The notes: generated by a model from the sequence alone, not told the origin. A stretch of DNA of 64,000 nt from Runella sp. SP2 (GCF_003711225.1 NZ_CP031030.1:5146001-5210000); one strand, 5' to 3'; shown: positions 1-9,440, counted from the first letter of the stretch. Numbers and translations are program-made.

Positions 1-1
1 A

Positions 2-226
2 CGCGAAGCGGATCCTCGCTATGTGGCGGCTCTTTACCGCTGGGATGCCTCGGAAAAGTTGATGCCTGGACGTCGGCCAAGTAACCCCGTTAAGTCAACG
101 CACTTGTGGTCGGTGGCTTTTCCAAATACCAAGGTAGAAGGTACGCACACGATTGAAGTTCGTGCCAAAGACATGTTTGGACGGACGTTTACCCAAACAA
201 AAACATTTCGGGTAGAAAAACCATAA
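2..226 (+). CDS. Calcineurin-like phosphoesterase, C-terminal fragment (cut by window edge)
   Basis: The reading frame enters from the left edge and gives 74 codons before TAA at 224-226, so the start and catalytic domain lie outside the window. The visible part has a Trp-rich stretch followed by a final beta-strand motif of the type GTHTIEVRAKDMFGRT. That is the usual ending of the all-beta domain attached to the C-terminus of Bacteroidota calcineurin-like phosphoesterases (PF16370 type). The family is periplasmic or secreted and hydrolyses phosphate esters; the substrate cannot be told from this fragment. It converges on ispH with only 15 bases between the stop codons. Family assignment is from pattern memory, so moderate. 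Confidence 0.55.
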   Translation, partial: READPRYVAALYRWDASEKLMPGRRPSNPVKSTHLWSVAFPNTKVEGTHTIEVRAKDMFGRTFTQTKTFRVEKP

Positions 227-241
227 TGCCTTTGTTTGTCC

Positions 242-1468
242 TTACAACACTTCCCCTACGACTTCATCCAACGAACGCGCATCGGGGAAGAAGGACAACA
301 TCCGCATCAAAACGCCTTCAATGATGGCATCAGGGCAAGACGCCCCACAAGTAAGCATGATAGTCACCGAATCTTTGTCTGGAATGAAGTTTTCGGTGAC
401 TTTTTCTTTCTTTCGGTGTAAATCGTAGTGTTTGATGAGGTTACGATCCAAAATTTTGTTGGCCGACTCAATAAAATACGTTGGGAATTTGGTCTCACAA
501 AGTTCTACAATGTGGGAAGTATTGGAGCTGTTATAACCACCAGCAATCAGCACAAAATCAGCTTGTTCTTTCAACAAAGCGTAGGTGGCATCTTGGTTAT
601 CGTTAGTGGCGTAGCAAAGGGTATCTCGCGTATTGGCAAAACGACTTTCCACTTCATGCGGGGCAAGATTGTAGTGTTTTATCATCACCTGTTTAAGGTA
701 ATCCGCGATTCCTTGCGTATCCGAAGCAAGCATCGTCGTTTGGTTGACAACTCCAATGCGTTGTAAATCCTGCTCTGGGTCAAAACCTACGGAATATTGC
801 CCACTAAACTCCTCAAAAAATTCTTCTTTATTGGCCTCCCCCGTAATGTAACGGGCCAAACGTTCGGCTTGTTTTTGGTTTTTAACAATGACCGTAGGAG
901 CATCTTCTTTGCTGTGCGAAAACGTAGCCCGCGTTTCTTCGTGTAACGGTTTTCCGTGTACGACAATCGTATAGTTTTTCTGTCCGATTTGGGCTGCGCG
1001 GTTCCACACTTTTTCCACAAACGGACAAGTAGTATCGTATTTATAAGCGTCGATGCCAAGAAGTTGCAAGCGATTTTGAATTTCGATGGTCGTTCCAAAA
1101 GCAGGCACCACAACGATGTCGTCCGACTTTAATTCTTCCCATGGGATGATTTGGCGGCCTGTCGTTTCCATCAAAAAACGTACGCCACGTTCCAATAAAT
1201 CCCGATTAACGTCAGGATTATGAATCATTTCACTCAACAAGAAGATACGCTTATCTGGGTTTTCTTCGATGGCCTTGTAGGCGATTTCAATGGCGTTTTC
1301 GACGCCGTAGCAAAACCCAAAATGCCGCGCAATGAGAAACTTCACCGACCCGAAATCCAGCACGGTCGGCGATAAGTCGCGCTTCAACTTATCGTTTTTA
1401 CGACGTAGCTCTTTGATAGGAGTGATAATCCGACTACGATAAAATTCGGGTATGTGGAAAGTCTTCAT
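242..1468 (-). CDS. ispH: 4-hydroxy-3-methylbut-2-enyl diphosphate reductase
   Basis: This is the last enzyme of the MEP isoprenoid pathway. It reduces HMBPP to IPP and DMAPP with a [4Fe-4S] cluster in the cytosol. The three expected cluster cysteines are visible: C53 in FGFCYGVENA, C148 in TTCPFVEKVW and C285 in TLCYATNDNQ. HGKPLHEETRATFSH and GGYNSSNTSH match the substrate-binding His/Glu and Ser/Asn blocks. At 408 residues it is longer than the roughly 310-residue enterobacterial form, because of a 40-residue basic N-terminal extension and an insert near residues 205-240; long forms are normal in Bacteroidota. The start is the only Met upstream of the core, and a perfect -7 box lies about 60 bases upstream. 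Confidence 0.95.
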   Translation of the reverse strand: MKTFHIPEFYRSRIITPIKELRRKNDKLKRDLSPTVLDFGSVKFLIARHFGFCYGVENAIEIAYKAIEENPDKRIFLLSEMIHNPDVNRDLLERGVRFLMETTGRQIIPWEELKSDDIVVVPAFGTTIEIQNRLQLLGIDAYKYDTTCPFVEKVWNRAAQIGQKNYTIVVHGKPLHEETRATFSHSKEDAPTVIVKNQKQAERLARYITGEANKEEFFEEFSGQYSVGFDPEQDLQRIGVVNQTTMLASDTQGIADYLKQVMIKHYNLAPHEVESRFANTRDTLCYATNDNQDATYALLKEQADFVLIAGGYNSSNTSHIVELCETKFPTYFIESANKILDRNLIKHYDLHRKKEKVTENFIPDKDSVTIMLTCGASCPDAIIEGVLMRMLSFFPDARSLDEVVGEVL

Positions 1469-1525
1469 GCTGTTGGAGCAGAATTAGACGTGGATGAATA
1501 AAATGGGTTGTTTAGACTGCCGCTG

Positions 1526-1533
1526 CAAAGGTA
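1526..1533 (-). promoter_or_regulatory. Candidate -7 box of the ispH promoter
   Basis: On the minus strand this reads TACCTTTG, an exact match to the Bacteroidota TAnnTTTG -7 element, 58 bases before the ispH start. I do not see a convincing -33 TTG at the usual spacing. Transcription from here would give a short leader. Confidence 0.5.
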
Positions 1534-1583
1534 CGACATACGTTTTTATAACACGCTACCCTTCTACTTTGTTTCGACAAAAT

Positions 1584-2372
1584 CTAAAATACTTGCTCGT
1601 TGACTTTTAATCGTTTGTCGGGGTTCCACTGAAACGTATAGCAACTACGGGCACTACGGGCCTCTACGATGCGGTAGCCTTTGTAGTCAACGCCCCAATT
1701 TCCACCAAAATGCCCGTCAAAAAAGGCAGGTTTTGAAAGCGTTTTACCCATGTCGATGGCGTGGTCATGCCCGTGAAACATGGCTCGGAGATTGGGATAT
1801 TTAGCCAGCGTTTTTTCTAATTCGGGGCAAGTAGTGCCGTGCTCAGACCAAAGCTTGGCGGGAATGTGCATGAACAAAAATACGTGTTCTTTTTTGGTAA
1901 ATTTCGCCAATTGAGCATCAATCCACGGAATATCAGGGCAAAGGTATTCTCCTTTTTCGTTGGACGTATCGGCCAAAATAATCGCATTTTTACCAATTTC
2001 TACGCTGTGATTAAGGTCATATCCCCAAGTTTCGCGCCATTGGGCAGGCGTGACGTGGTCGTGGTTGCCACGCGTGACGTAATACGGAAAGCCCAATTGG
2101 TCAAAGTACTGCTTGACTTCGGGCAAGAACTGAATGTTATCATGAAATAAGTCTCCGTTAAAAACCACAAAATCAAGCCCTTTTTCAGCCCGTTCTTGTT
2201 TAAAGTACTTGATGATGTTTTCGTGGTAGGCTTTATAATCGGTTTTTGCTTGCCCATAATGGCCATCGGAGGCCACAGCAAAACGCAATCGACGAGAAGA
2301 TTTGGCCGAAGGTGGTTGGCAACCAAGCGCTACAAGACCTACAGAGAGCTGGAGAAATTGGCGACGTATCAT
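1584..2372 (-). CDS. Secreted calcineurin-like metallophosphoesterase
   Basis: A 262-residue protein with the dimetal phosphoesterase signature in order: ASDGHYGQ (D-x-H), VVFNGDLFHD (GD), VTRGNHDH (GNH[DE]), LFMHIP (H) and FHGHDH (GHxH). The N-terminus starts with RR and a hydrophobic stretch ending LVALGC, so it may be exported (Tat-like) and lipid-anchored at Cys18. The family hydrolyses phosphomono- or diesters such as cyclic nucleotides or phospholipids; this substrate is unknown. The 50-base gap to the GNAT gene is filled by a small palindromic repeat array. Confidence 0.8.
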   Translation of the reverse strand: MIRRQFLQLSVGLVALGCQPPSAKSSRRLRFAVASDGHYGQAKTDYKAYHENIIKYFKQERAEKGLDFVVFNGDLFHDNIQFLPEVKQYFDQLGFPYYVTRGNHDHVTPAQWRETWGYDLNHSVEIGKNAIILADTSNEKGEYLCPDIPWIDAQLAKFTKKEHVFLFMHIPAKLWSEHGTTCPELEKTLAKYPNLRAMFHGHDHAIDMGKTLSKPAFFDGHFGGNWGVDYKGYRIVEARSARSCYTFQWNPDKRLKVNEQVF

Positions 2373-2387
2373 AAAAATAAGTGTTGA

Positions 2388-2460
2388 GGGCTGTCACAAC
2401 CCAATTGAGTGCTAAGGGTTGCTCACAACCCGATTGTGTGTTGAGGGTTGCTCACAACCC
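2388..2460. repeat. Three tandem copies of a small palindrome (GGGTTG-CTCA-CAACCC)
   Basis: Units at 2388-2402 (imperfect), 2416-2431 and 2445-2460 have about 28-29 base spacing. Each is a 6-bp stem, GGGTTG/CAACCC, around a 4-base loop. The two downstream copies lie inside the 3' end of the acetyltransferase gene and encode its last residues. The same palindrome returns at 62915-62930 and 63004-63019. This looks like a REP-type mobile palindrome. It is too short and too few to be a CRISPR array. Confidence 0.85.
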
Positions 2461-2995
2461 GCTTCGAAGTTACATACAATACATGATTACTCAACGGATG
2501 ATTGGGTAAAAGTGGATGTAAAAACTCGCCTGCCTTTGTCATTCCTAAACGAACCATTACTTGCTCCGAAGGCTTGTTCGTATCAGCCGTAAAGGCATAT
2601 ACTTTTTCTACTTTGAGGGTATTAAACGCAAAATCAAGGCAAGCATTTCCACCTTCGGTAGCGTAGCCTTTGTGCCAAAAATCGGGATGAAGCCGCCAGC
2701 CTATTTCCATACAAGGTGTAAAAAAACTCTCAAAACGAGGATGGTTGAGGCCAATGAATCCAATAAACTGACCACTCGAAAGTTCGTCCACCGCAAACCA
2801 ACTATAACCACGCTGGTCGATGAGCGCTTTCATTCGTTCGACCATCTCGCGGGTTTCGTTTTCAGGAAGAGGATTTGGGAAAAACTTCATCACGCGCGCG
2901 TCTTGGTTCATCGCAACAAACGAAGGCAAATCGCTGTCCTGCCATTGCCGAAAACCGAGACGCTCGCTGGTGAAAATGTAGTTATTGTGCTGCAT
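2423..2995 (-). CDS. GNAT N-acetyltransferase (RimJ/RimL type)
   Basis: A 190-residue single-domain acetyltransferase that uses acetyl-CoA, in the RimJ/RimL-like group. It opens with SERLGFRQWQDSDLP and has FAVDELSSGQFIGFIGL, the bulge strand EIGWRLHPDFWHKGYATEG and VRLGMTKAGEF. The HKGYATEG loop is the pyrophosphate-binding [QR]xxGx[AG] motif. The substrate cannot be predicted. The start overlaps the aroE stop by 14 bases, so the two are probably co-transcribed. The last dozen residues (RVVSNPQHTIGL) are encoded by the palindromic repeat, so the original C-terminus was probably replaced or extended. Confidence 0.85.
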   Translation of the reverse strand: MQHNNYIFTSERLGFRQWQDSDLPSFVAMNQDARVMKFFPNPLPENETREMVERMKALIDQRGYSWFAVDELSSGQFIGFIGLNHPRFESFFTPCMEIGWRLHPDFWHKGYATEGGNACLDFAFNTLKVEKVYAFTADTNKPSEQVMVRLGMTKAGEFLHPLLPNHPLSNHVLYVTSKRVVSNPQHTIGL

Positions 2996-3740
2996 TCCAG
3001 ATTTCCCACGCTTTTTCAGCTTGTAGATGTAGCATCGGAAGGCCGTTGTGCGTTTGGGCGTTTTGTTCTTTTCCTTTTTGTAAAAATAACGTTTCCGCAG
3101 GATTATACACCAAGTCGTACAAAAGGTGCTGCTCCCCCAATAAATGATACGGAATCGCGGGGCAATCCTCTACCTTGGGGTAAGTTCCAACGGGCGAAGT
3201 GTTGATAATCAACGAATGACTGTGGATAACTTCGTCAGTGAGGTCGTCGTAACCGATAGTCGTTTCAGTTTTTTGACGAGAAACCACTTGATACGAGATT
3301 TTCAAGTCGTTCAAAGCTGCAAAAACCGCCTTGGCAGCACCTCCGTTGCCTAATACCAGTGCTTTGAGATTGGCAGGTGTTCTTTGCAACGAGTCGAGCC
3401 ATTGCTCCAACGACGACCGAAAACCGTAATAGTCGGTATTGTAGCCTTTCAATTTCCCATCAGGAAGAATTTTAATGGTATTGACCGCCCCAATCCGCGC
3501 CGCAGAGGCCGCATCCAATTCGTCCAAAAAAGGAATAACGTTTTGCTTGTGCGGAATGGTCACGTTGAGGCCAACCAAATCGGGATGTGCGGCAATGAGC
3601 TGGGGAAAGTCTTGGCAATTCGGTAATTCTAACAACTCATAGCGGCATCCGCTGATGCCTTCTTTTTCAAATTTTTCGGTAAAATATTTTTTTGAGAAAG
3701 AGTGGGTAAGTGGAAATCCGATCAGGGCAAATAATCTCAT
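2982..3740 (-). CDS. aroE: Shikimate dehydrogenase
   Basis: This cytosolic enzyme makes shikimate from 3-dehydroshikimate with NADPH in aromatic amino acid synthesis. Visible signatures are GFPLTHSFSK (shikimate-binding Ser pair), NVTIPHK (catalytic Lys), GAVNTI, GYNTDYYGF (Asp ligand), the nucleotide loop VLGNGGAAKAV and NTSPVGTYP. The length of 252 residues is normal for the Bacteroidota form. Its start overlaps the stop of the upstream esterase gene as ATGA, and its end overlaps the acetyltransferase gene, making a translationally coupled trio. Confidence 0.95.
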   Translation of the reverse strand: MRLFALIGFPLTHSFSKKYFTEKFEKEGISGCRYELLELPNCQDFPQLIAAHPDLVGLNVTIPHKQNVIPFLDELDAASAARIGAVNTIKILPDGKLKGYNTDYYGFRSSLEQWLDSLQRTPANLKALVLGNGGAAKAVFAALNDLKISYQVVSRQKTETTIGYDDLTDEVIHSHSLIINTSPVGTYPKVEDCPAIPYHLLGEQHLLYDLVYNPAETLFLQKGKEQNAQTHNGLPMLHLQAEKAWEIWNAAQ

Positions 3741-6700
3741 GGTTGACTTAAAACAATTTTTTGACTTTCGTTAAATGTTGGGGTTCGGACTTTAATGTGA
3801 TACGTTCCGTAGGGCAGGTCGCTCAAATCTAGTTTTTGTTGACCTACCAAACTAGCAAACGTTTTGGTCATCAGCGTACGCCCCGTTTGGTCATAGACGA
3901 TGATGGTGACATCGCTCAAATTTTCCAGTGCTTCGATGGTGACATTCCCATCGGTACTTGGGTTGGGAAAAACACCTATGCGGGCGTTGCCACTTTCCAG
4001 TACAAACTCATACGCCGCCGATGCTTTGGACGTGCAAGTCAACGTAGCACTGTGCTTAATCGACGAAATCACCGTGTAACTTCCTGCTTGTGTCGTTCGA
4101 ATGGCAGCAGCGGTTTCGCTGAGGGCTTGACCGTTGTTTGTCCAAGCATAAGTCGCGCCTTCGGTTGGGTTACTCACTTGTAAGGCATAAATTCCCGATT
4201 TTTGAATGACGGGCGTAGCGGGAAGGGTTTTAGCCTCTACCCGAACTGCACCCGTATAAGGCGACTGACAGCCCGATTCATCACGGATACTAGCGGCGTA
4301 ATTACCTGATTGTTTGGCGATAATCCTACTTGTTGTTTCGCCCGTATTCCAGATTACCTGATAGGGGCTTTCTACCCTCAAACCTACTTGTTCACCTTCG
4401 CAGAACGTAGTGCGCCCTTCAGCAATAACCGACGGCGGATTAGGCAGTTGAATCACTCGAACCGTAATAGGATCTGAGGCGGAAGAAAAACAGCCAAACT
4501 CATTTTTGGCGGCAACCGTGTAATTCCCAGCCACGTTGGCGTTGATGCTTTGCGTCGTCGCGGAGTTAGACCACTGATAACCAGCTGCTTGCGAAGCCGT
4601 CAGTGTCACAGATTTATCCGCACAGATGGTCGTTGAGCCCGTTACGCTAATGGTCGGTTTTTCAGGGAGCGGATTAACCGTAATCGTAATGGGATTAGAG
4701 GGAGGAGAAGTACATCCCGTGGCTGGGTCATAAACGGTGGCAGTAACACTTCCCGCCGAGTACGTTTTTATGCTTCGGCCTTCATCGCCCGTACTCCACT
4801 TAAACGAGCTTCCCGCCGAAGTAATGGTGAGTACCGTATTATCAAATAAACAAAAGGTTGTAGGTCTTTCACTAATCACCGAAGGAGCAGTGGGCAGCGG
4901 GTGGACGGTTACCCGAAAAGGGTCAGAAATGGCCTCACAGTTGTTGCCATCCCGATACCGCACTCGATAGTCACCCCCAGTAGTAGCCGTGACCGTTTGG
5001 GTTGTTTGAAAATTACTCCAAGAAATTCCAGCATTGTAGTTGGTTGTCAACTGTACTTGCCCACCTACACAAAAAGTTGTAGCGCCAAGCGCCGTAATAG
5101 TAGGTTTGTCAGGAAGGCGGTTGACGGTTACTGCAATCACATTAGAAGACGGTGATTGGCACTGATTGGCATCCACCGTGCGGGCCGAATAACGCCCCGT
5201 GAGGTTGACCGTCACAGTCCTTGTATTCTGGCCATTGCTCCAAATGTAGCCCGCTTGAGCAGAAGACGTTAGCGTAATCACTTCATTTTCACAAATAGTA
5301 GGCGTCCGATCAGCACTGATGGTTGGTGCAGTAGGCAAAGGATTAGTCTTAACCGTAACGGGGTCAGAAACAGGCGAAGAACAGCCGTTAGCATCTGTGA
5401 TAGCCACAGTGAAAGTCCCCGCCTGTAAAATACTGATGCGACGATTACGAGCTCCATTACTCCAATTGTACTGGGCCGAATTGGTAGAAGTAAGAACCGT
5501 ACTATCGCCTTCACAAAACGTAAGTGGGCGCTCCGCCGTAATCACGGGTTTGGCGGGAAGCGGATTGGCCGTTACCTTGATGGAGTTAGAAATGGCATCG
5601 CAGCCATTGTTATCCCTAAAACGAACATTGTATGTGCCCGACGTTGTTACTTTAATGCTAGTGCCTTGTTCGCCGTTGCTCCACACATTTCCTGCCGAAT
5701 AATTGGACGACAGGGTCACTTCTCCCCCTTCACAAAACGAGGTGTTACCCGAAGCACTAATGCTTGGGGCGGCAGGTGGCGTGTTTACTACCACCACCAC
5801 ACTCGCAGGCTCCGACGTACAGCCCTGGCTATCGAGCACCCGTACTTCATAAATTCCCGACGTACGGGCTGCAACCGTTTGGCCACGCTCACCGTTTGAC
5901 CAGCGATATTCATTGGCTGCACTAGCCGTTAGACTGACTGACCCTCCTTGACAAAAAGTAAGCGCTCCTGACGCATTGATGGTAGGTTTGGCTGGCGGAG
6001 GCGAATTGACAGTACTCACGGTAAACGAAGCCGCACTGCTACAACCATACAGGTTTCTAGTAGTCACCGTATATGTTCCCCCCGAAGATACATCAATACG
6101 CTGGCTGGTGGCTCCCGTACTCCAATTGTTATCAACACTGCTACTCGACGTCAGGCCAATGCTACTCCCTTGACAAAGAGGCACTTTCCCATCAACTGCA
6201 ATCGTAACGGGAGCGCTTTGAAGGTCATTAGGAACAGTAATAGAAGGCGTAAAATAGGTATTTCCCGAAGCATCGCGGACAGTAGCCTGATACGTACCTG
6301 GGCCAAAGTTGACAGAAGACCCTGTGGCACCGTTGTTCCACTGTACCGAAACAAACGGCCCTTGAACGTTGATATTGAGTTGGTTTCCGCCCGCACAACG
6401 AACCGAATAGGAAGGATAAGTACCTGTTTGTGGAGAACAATTGATAAAAAAAGCTTCATCGAGGGAATTAGCCCACACATTGGCGGCATCTGCTAATCCG
6501 CCGTTTTGAAGGTGCGCACCATCAGGACGAGGAATCTGTACTTCATCGGTATTAGGGCCAAAATAAGCAGCCGATGTGTTAAAAACGGTTTGATTTTGAC
6601 CGTTAATCACCTCTTGGCTATTTTTCCCTTTATAATGAGAGACCCTCGCAACAACCCAACCTACATTTTTACCAAAATGCTGCCGTGATTTGTTGATGAC

Positions 6701-7567
6701 CGTCTGCAAATTAGACGCATACAGGTTGGCGTTGGTATTGAGAATATTATCGGCTTCGCCTTGGTGCCAAAGCACTGCCCGCACCCCCGTAAGGCTCGCA
6801 TAATAATTGAGGGCTAAACGCAAATTGGCATAGGGTTGCCCAGGTGGATAGGTGTCATTGATGTAAATGCTACTTGTAGTGCCTCCATCAACGGTTTCAG
6901 ACCAGTTTTTGGAAGCAGTTCCCTCCCAACCTGCATTATAAAATAGCACTGGAACATTCAGACGATTGGTCAAAATATCTCCCAACCTTCCCCAGCACCA
7001 AGAAGACAAGCCGCGCGGACTTATATTGCTGTTGTCGCTCATTTTGACAAACGACGGCGCAGGCAATGAATTATTTTGGTGCGTACCGTTATAATAATTG
7101 ACACAATTGACACGGTCATCGCCAGGGCTGGGTGCACCGTAGTTGAAAAAACCTTGGGCATTTGATTGCCCTGCCACGACAAATACTTCCCCAACCCCAA
7201 CGCGTTGAAGCTCGGTAGTGGTGACCACATTTCCATTGACCATTCCCCTGACTTGTAGTTCATACCAGCCTCCCCTAACCGAAATACTTCCTGAATAAAA
7301 CCCTCCCTGCGGATTTTCTTGGATAGTACGCCAGTCGGTTTGTTCTCCTTGCCCACTGACCATCGGCACCACCCGTGCTTCTACTCGGTCGATGCTTTGA
7401 GTATATTGCCCCGTAATAGGAATCGTTCCGTTGCCCGCATTATCGCGCTGAAAAACGATTCGACTGCTAGGAAACGTGATACGGATCTGAGCAACTATGG
7501 TAAGAGGTAGAAAGAGCCATAATAAAAAGTTGACAAAATAGAATAAGTATGTTTTACTAAATTTCAT
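3737..7567 (-). CDS. Type IX-secreted carbohydrate esterase with tandem Ig-like repeats
   Basis: 1276 residues. A signal peptide ends about residue 27. An SGNH-like esterase domain of the sialate O-acetylesterase type (PF03629-like) follows, with nucleophile block GQSNAQG (Ser135), HQGEAD near 267 and DGAH near 349. About nine related beta-sandwich repeats of 80-90 residues follow from about residue 450. Each carries an FCxG or ICxx cysteine near its start, a WSNG or WSTG turn and a GxYxV strand. Residues from about 1197 (VFPNPSTDGNVTIEAL to the end) form a Por/type IX sorting domain, so it should be exported across the outer membrane and anchored or released. The esterase probably removes acetyl groups from a glycan. 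aroE overlaps its stop by 4 bases. Confidence 0.85.
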   Translation of the reverse strand: MKFSKTYLFYFVNFLLWLFLPLTIVAQIRITFPSSRIVFQRDNAGNGTIPITGQYTQSIDRVEARVVPMVSGQGEQTDWRTIQENPQGGFYSGSISVRGGWYELQVRGMVNGNVVTTTELQRVGVGEVFVVAGQSNAQGFFNYGAPSPGDDRVNCVNYYNGTHQNNSLPAPSFVKMSDNSNISPRGLSSWCWGRLGDILTNRLNVPVLFYNAGWEGTASKNWSETVDGGTTSSIYINDTYPPGQPYANLRLALNYYASLTGVRAVLWHQGEADNILNTNANLYASNLQTVINKSRQHFGKNVGWVVARVSHYKGKNSQEVINGQNQTVFNTSAAYFGPNTDEVQIPRPDGAHLQNGGLADAANVWANSLDEAFFINCSPQTGTYPSYSVRCAGGNQLNINVQGPFVSVQWNNGATGSSVNFGPGTYQATVRDASGNTYFTPSITVPNDLQSAPVTIAVDGKVPLCQGSSIGLTSSSSVDNNWSTGATSQRIDVSSGGTYTVTTRNLYGCSSAASFTVSTVNSPPPAKPTINASGALTFCQGGSVSLTASAANEYRWSNGERGQTVAARTSGIYEVRVLDSQGCTSEPASVVVVVNTPPAAPSISASGNTSFCEGGEVTLSSNYSAGNVWSNGEQGTSIKVTTSGTYNVRFRDNNGCDAISNSIKVTANPLPAKPVITAERPLTFCEGDSTVLTSTNSAQYNWSNGARNRRISILQAGTFTVAITDANGCSSPVSDPVTVKTNPLPTAPTISADRTPTICENEVITLTSSAQAGYIWSNGQNTRTVTVNLTGRYSARTVDANQCQSPSSNVIAVTVNRLPDKPTITALGATTFCVGGQVQLTTNYNAGISWSNFQTTQTVTATTGGDYRVRYRDGNNCEAISDPFRVTVHPLPTAPSVISERPTTFCLFDNTVLTITSAGSSFKWSTGDEGRSIKTYSAGSVTATVYDPATGCTSPPSNPITITVNPLPEKPTISVTGSTTICADKSVTLTASQAAGYQWSNSATTQSINANVAGNYTVAAKNEFGCFSSASDPITVRVIQLPNPPSVIAEGRTTFCEGEQVGLRVESPYQVIWNTGETTSRIIAKQSGNYAASIRDESGCQSPYTGAVRVEAKTLPATPVIQKSGIYALQVSNPTEGATYAWTNNGQALSETAAAIRTTQAGSYTVISSIKHSATLTCTSKASAAYEFVLESGNARIGVFPNPSTDGNVTIEALENLSDVTIIVYDQTGRTLMTKTFASLVGQQKLDLSDLPYGTYHIKVRTPTFNESQKIVLSQP

Positions 7568-7691
7568 TTGTTCAGCTTTATGGTGGAATATATATTTACT
7601 ACCGCAAAAAAAAGGGCTAGTAACAGCGCAAATAAATAGCTATCTACGCTTGGTACTAACCCACCTTTATTTGATTTATTGGATGTTTATT

Positions 7692-8684
7692 TTAAGGATT
7701 TAAAACCTTCCAAATTAAATCTTTCAGCTCGTTTATTCCTTCTTGCATCACCGCCGAAATAAATACGTGCGGTATGTCGGTAGGAAGTGTTTTGATGAGA
7801 TCAGCTTTGGCCTCTTCGTCAATTAAATCCATTTTAGAAATAGCCAAAAGTCGTTCTTTATCTAATAGAGTTGGGTCATACAATTCTAATTCACGAAGCA
7901 AGGTACGGTATTCGTCCCCTGCGTTTTCGCTAGTGGCGGGCACCAAAAACAACAAAATAGAGTTGCGTTCGATGTGTCGCAAAAAGCGTAATCCTAATCC
8001 TTTTCCTTGCGAAGCTCCTTCAATAATCCCAGGAATATCGGCCATTACAAACGATTTAAAATCGCGGTAAGCTACCACTCCGAGGTTAGGGACAAGGGTT
8101 GTAAACGGATAATCGGCGATTTCGGGTCTTGCCGCCGATACCGTTGAGAGCAAGGTTGATTTTCCAGCGTTTGGAAACCCAACCAATCCCACATCGGCAA
8201 GGAGTTTTAGCTCCAAAACAATCCATTCTTCTTGTCCAGGTTCGCCAGGTTGGGCGTAGAGGGGCGTTTGGTTGGTTGCTGATCTAAAATGCCAGTTTCC
8301 TAAACCACCGCGTCCTCCTTTTAACAAAATCACCTCCTGATCGTGCTCAGTTACTTCGCCCATCACCTCCCCAGTTTCGGGGTGGCGCGCGATGGTTCCG
8401 AGCGGTACTTCTATGATGACGTCATTTCCTTGCTTTCCGTTGCAACGCGCCCCGCTGCCACCTACACCAGCCTCCGCTTTGATGTGCTTGCGGTACTTCA
8501 AGTGGAGGAGCGTCCAGTGCTGCGAGTTTGCTTTCATAATGATGTGCCCACCACGTCCGCCGTCGCCACCGTCAGGGCCACCTTTGTCCACAAATTTTTC
8601 ACGTCGGAAGTGTGCAGAACCTGCTCCACCCGCTCCCGAGCGACAGTTTATTTTAACGTAATCTATAAAATTGGAAGTTGCCAT
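7692..8684 (-). CDS. obg: Obg family GTPase
   Basis: An essential GTPase of ribosome assembly and stress control. Residues 1-157 form the glycine-rich Obg fold ([38 protein letters not shown]). Residues 158-330 form the G domain: G1 [10 protein letters not shown]2 TT in [12 protein letters not shown]3 ADIPG, and G5 near FISAV. The G4 motif is SKMD rather than NKxD, and the C-terminal OCT domain of Firmicute Obg is absent. The start was placed at the ATG at 8684 ([11 protein letters not shown]). An upstream in-frame ATG would add 14 residues encoded by the adk terminator hairpin. Confidence 0.95.
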   Translation of the reverse strand: MATSNFIDYVKINCRSGAGGAGSAHFRREKFVDKGGPDGGDGGRGGHIIMKANSQHWTLLHLKYRKHIKAEAGVGGSGARCNGKQGNDVIIEVPLGTIARHPETGEVMGEVTEHDQEVILLKGGRGGLGNWHFRSATNQTPLYAQPGEPGQEEWIVLELKLLADVGLVGFPNAGKSTLLSTVSAARPEIADYPFTTLVPNLGVVAYRDFKSFVMADIPGIIEGASQGKGLGLRFLRHIERNSILLFLVPATSENAGDEYRTLLRELELYDPTLLDKERLLAISKMDLIDEEAKADLIKTLPTDIPHVFISAVMQEGINELKDLIWKVLNP

Positions 8685-8732
8685 AGTAAAATAAAAAACT
8701 CGCGTGATGGACCTAAATGGCATCACACGAGT
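8685..8732 (-). terminator. Rho-independent terminator after adk
   Basis: A 12-base stem (698-709 with 721-732 of the 8 kb block, one mismatch) is followed on the minus strand by TTTTTTATTTTA. It sits between adk and obg, ending just before the obg start, so adk transcription should largely stop here. Confidence 0.8.
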
Positions 8733-8786
8733 TACAAAGTTGAGAAAGAAAAGGGAGAGTCTGTATGAAACTCCCGTTAAAATTTA

Positions 8787-9356
8787 TTATTCGGTCTCGA
8801 TTGCCTCACAAAGTTGACCAAAAATATGGTCAATTTCGCCAATCCCGTTCACCACCGTCAGCTTGCCTTGGGCTTCATAATAAGGCAGTACGTGAACCGT
8901 TTTGTTGAAATATTCATCTATACGCTTTACCAGTTTATCCTCGTCGTCATCGGCCCGTCCGCTTATTTTTTTGCGTTCGGCAATACGGCGTTTCAATTCT
9001 TCTTCGTTGACATCCAGCTGTAATACGGCTTTGATATTGGTGTTTTTTGACTCCAAAAACGCATCGAGAGCTTCGGCTTGGGGAACAGTACGGGGGAATC
9101 CGTCAAAAATAATTCCTTTTGCGTCAGGATTTTTTTGCACTTCTTCTTCCAACATATCGATGGTGATAGAATCTGGAACCAAAATCCCGTTATCGAGCAA
9201 ATCTTTCACCCGCTTACCGAGCTCGGTTTGCTCTTTGATGTGCATCCGGAACAAATCTCCCGTAGAAATGTGAAATAGCTGGTATTTCTCGATGAGCTTT
9301 GCCGCTTGGGTGCCTTTGCCCGCACCGGGAGGGCCAAAAAGTACAATGTTAAGCAT
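8787..9356 (-). CDS. adk: Adenylate kinase (short form)
   Basis: Interconverts ATP + AMP and 2 ADP in the cytosol. P-loop GPPGAGKGTQAAKL, STGDLFR AMP-binding block, FDGFPRTVPQAEAL and KISGRADD are all present. The LID region is the short type without zinc cysteines, giving 189 residues. I chose the ATG at 9356 (MLNIVLFG), the usual family start. An ATG nine bases upstream would only add MYQ. A well-formed Bacteroidota promoter lies 55-84 bases upstream, and a hairpin terminator follows the gene. Confidence 0.95.
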   Translation of the reverse strand: MLNIVLFGPPGAGKGTQAAKLIEKYQLFHISTGDLFRMHIKEQTELGKRVKDLLDNGILVPDSITIDMLEEEVQKNPDAKGIIFDGFPRTVPQAEALDAFLESKNTNIKAVLQLDVNEEELKRRIAERKKISGRADDDEDKLVKRIDEYFNKTVHVLPYYEAQGKLTVVNGIGEIDHIFGQLCEAIETE

Positions 9357-9410
9357 CTGATACAAGGATGTTTAGAAGAGGGAGTCTTACGGTTTAAAGT
9401 GTATAAAATG

Positions 9411-9440
9411 CAAATTTACAATTTCGTAACACTCCTCAAC
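9411..9440 (-). promoter_or_regulatory. adk promoter
   Basis: Minus strand: GTTG at the -33 position (9440-9437), 18 bases, then TAAATTTG (9418-9411), an exact TAnnTTTG -7 box. The spacing is close to the Bacteroidota sigma-ABfr consensus. Confidence 0.65.

Noticed and set aside
2388-2460. Regular 28-29 base repeats resembling a tiny CRISPR array
   Set aside because: The repeat is only 16 bases, palindromic, partly coding, and occurs elsewhere without spacers. No cas genes are nearby.
2561-3205. Open plus-strand frame of about 214 codons
   Set aside because: It lies antisense to two well-supported genes (GNAT and aroE) and has no recognisable motif. It is a mirror frame.
8685-8726. 14-residue extension of Obg
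   Set aside because: It covers the T-run and stem of the adk terminator. Obg proteins begin at the next Met.
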